Shown here piece by piece: positions 46,862-47,281 of a stretch of 47,281 bases of DNA. The number at the start of each line of letters is the position of its first letter. The stretch's first letter is position 1. Origin of the DNA: a virus; the IMG/VR virus record IMGVR_UViG_3300027821_000010, positions 1-47,281 of that record. One strand, 5' to 3'. The notes beneath the pieces are model-generated. The model saw nothing but the letters and a program-made list of their open reading frames with translations. It was not told where the DNA came from and made no database searches. The position numbers and the translations under genes were made by a program.

Positions 46862-46891
46862 AGTATACGACAAACAGTTTGCTGTTTACAA
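46862..46891 (-). promoter_or_regulatory. Promoter of the TATACT family (P2), near-leaderless
   Basis: -10 TATACT (46862-46867), -35 TTGTAA (46886-46891), 18-base spacer containing AGCAAACTGTTTG, on the - strand. The spacer is shared with the promoter at 46995 apart from a few mismatches. The start codon of the next gene is 8 bases past the -10. Confidence 0.78.
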
Positions 46892-46896
46892 GCGAT

Positions 46897-46989
46897 TTAA
46901 GCTCTGAAATACCACTGATAGATGATCTCGTAGATGTGCTCATAGGCACAGATTTCGCTCAAGTGGTCGGATTCGATTTGATTGTCCAT
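46897..46989 (-). CDS. 30-residue peptide, probably from a leaderless mRNA
   Basis: A 30-residue frame, ATG 46989 to TAA 46897, acidic and aromatic (MDNQIESDHLSEICAYEHIY). It is supported by a good promoter whose -10 ends only 5 bases before the ATG, and by the next promoter starting 6 bases after its stop. Function unknown. Confidence 0.55.
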   Translation of the reverse strand: MDNQIESDHLSEICAYEHIYEIIYQWYFRA

Positions 46990-46994
46990 ACAAC

Positions 46995-47024
46995 AGTATA
47001 CGCCAAACAGTTTGCGGTTTGCAA
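46995..47024 (-). promoter_or_regulatory. Promoter of the TATACT family (P1), leaderless
   Basis: -10 TATACT (46995-47000), -35 TTGCAA (47019-47024), 18-base spacer, on the - strand. The ATG at 46989 begins 5 bases after the -10, so transcription should start at or within one or two bases of the ATG. Confidence 0.75.
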
Positions 47025-47281
47025 GGGAATCTTTGTTTTTCTTTCGCGGGGCGGAGCTGGCGGCCGCTTTGTTTAAGCTAAGGCTTACAAGCTAAGTGAG
47101 CTGGTGGCCCTTTAGCTTCCGAGTCCGAGCATTAGCGAAGGAGGCGGAAGCCTGGTGGTCCTTAACTGCCTAGGCGAAGCGAGAGCGAAGCCTAGGGTGG
47201 GGGGATGGATGGAGGGATGGACCCTGGGGGTGTAATTTTGGGGTGCTCTTTATTTTTTCTCTCACGCGCGAAGAAAAATTT
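47025..47281. other. Non-coding right end
   Basis: No gene seen. It contains a dyad CCTAGGC (47169-47175) / GCCTAGG (47190-47196) around repeated GCGAAGC, a shorter CTTCCG/CGGAAG dyad near 47125-47150, and an imperfect GGAT tract (47203-47220) recalling the one at 29-50. Possible terminator, packaging or origin region; undetermined. Confidence 0.45.

Noticed and set aside
29-47220. GGAT tracts at both edges as terminal direct repeats
   Set aside because: They are imperfect microsatellites with no further identity between the two ends, so neither circularity nor terminal redundancy can be claimed.

Overview
This window reads as an essentially complete, compact genome of a temperate double-stranded DNA bacteriophage (or an intact prophage cut out of its host), about 47 kb and GC-rich. 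Evidence from the sequence alone: a full head module (terminase, portal, scaffold, major capsid), a tail fibre, a very large internal-virion-type protein, a lysis cassette, a replication operon, a tyrosine integrase beside a phage-borne 3' half of a tRNA gene (candidate attP), and ribbon-helix-helix regulators. No tape-measure, sheath or tail-tube gene is recognisable, and there is a 2306-residue polyvalent virion protein, so a short-tailed (podovirus-like) particle is the best guess. The host cannot be proven. The GH75-like wall hydrolase and mixed use of Shine-Dalgarno and non-Shine-Dalgarno starts would fit a Gram-negative host such as Verrucomicrobiota, but this is inference.

Layout. 1-640: non-coding, with a GGAT tract and three 15-bp direct repeats. 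641-26626 (+ strand): one long late operon holding a small-terminase candidate, tail fibre, holin-like protein, a LytTR-domain DNA-binding protein, GH75-like endolysin, large terminase, portal, scaffold, major capsid, a good terminator at about 13.3 kb, head-completion and tail genes, a cluster of low-complexity small proteins, and the giant protein. 26478-37415 (- strand): a tightly overlapping early/replication operon running towards the late operon. It encodes a RHH/CopG-like or other small regulator, Zn-ribbon protein, PD-(D/E)XK exonuclease, RecA-like ATPase, ssDNA-binding candidate, a uracil-DNA-glycosylase/3'-5' exonuclease/family A polymerase fusion, a DNA-ligase-fold protein that has lost its catalytic residues, several 24-47-residue proteins (two of them membrane peptides) and a DUF3987-like helicase. 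Its last gene overlaps the end of the late operon tail-to-tail by 149 nt.

37.4-40.5 kb: control and integration region, with an array of GGAAC half-sites, two divergent RHH genes around palindromes, the tRNA 3' half, four tandem 10-bp repeats, the integrase and an excisionase-like gene. 40.5-47 kb: accessory region of small, mostly - strand genes (many too short for a routine ORF search), a second RHH regulator, a serine resolvase, a probable secreted protein, and several small membrane proteins. This region has its own regulatory vocabulary: four near-identical promoters (-10 TATACT), two of them so close to the start codon that the mRNAs should be leaderless, and three families of short intergenic repeats.

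How it works together (inference): RHH repressors at 37-38 kb and 42 kb hold lysogeny decisions. The - strand accessory and replication genes are expressed early. The + strand block is expressed late, and the LytTR protein inside the lysis cassette is a plausible late or host-directed regulator. The strongest candidates for undescribed biology are the catalytically dead ligase-like protein embedded among tiny coupled membrane peptides, the LytTR protein in the lysis cassette, and the leaderless promoter/repeat system of the accessory region.
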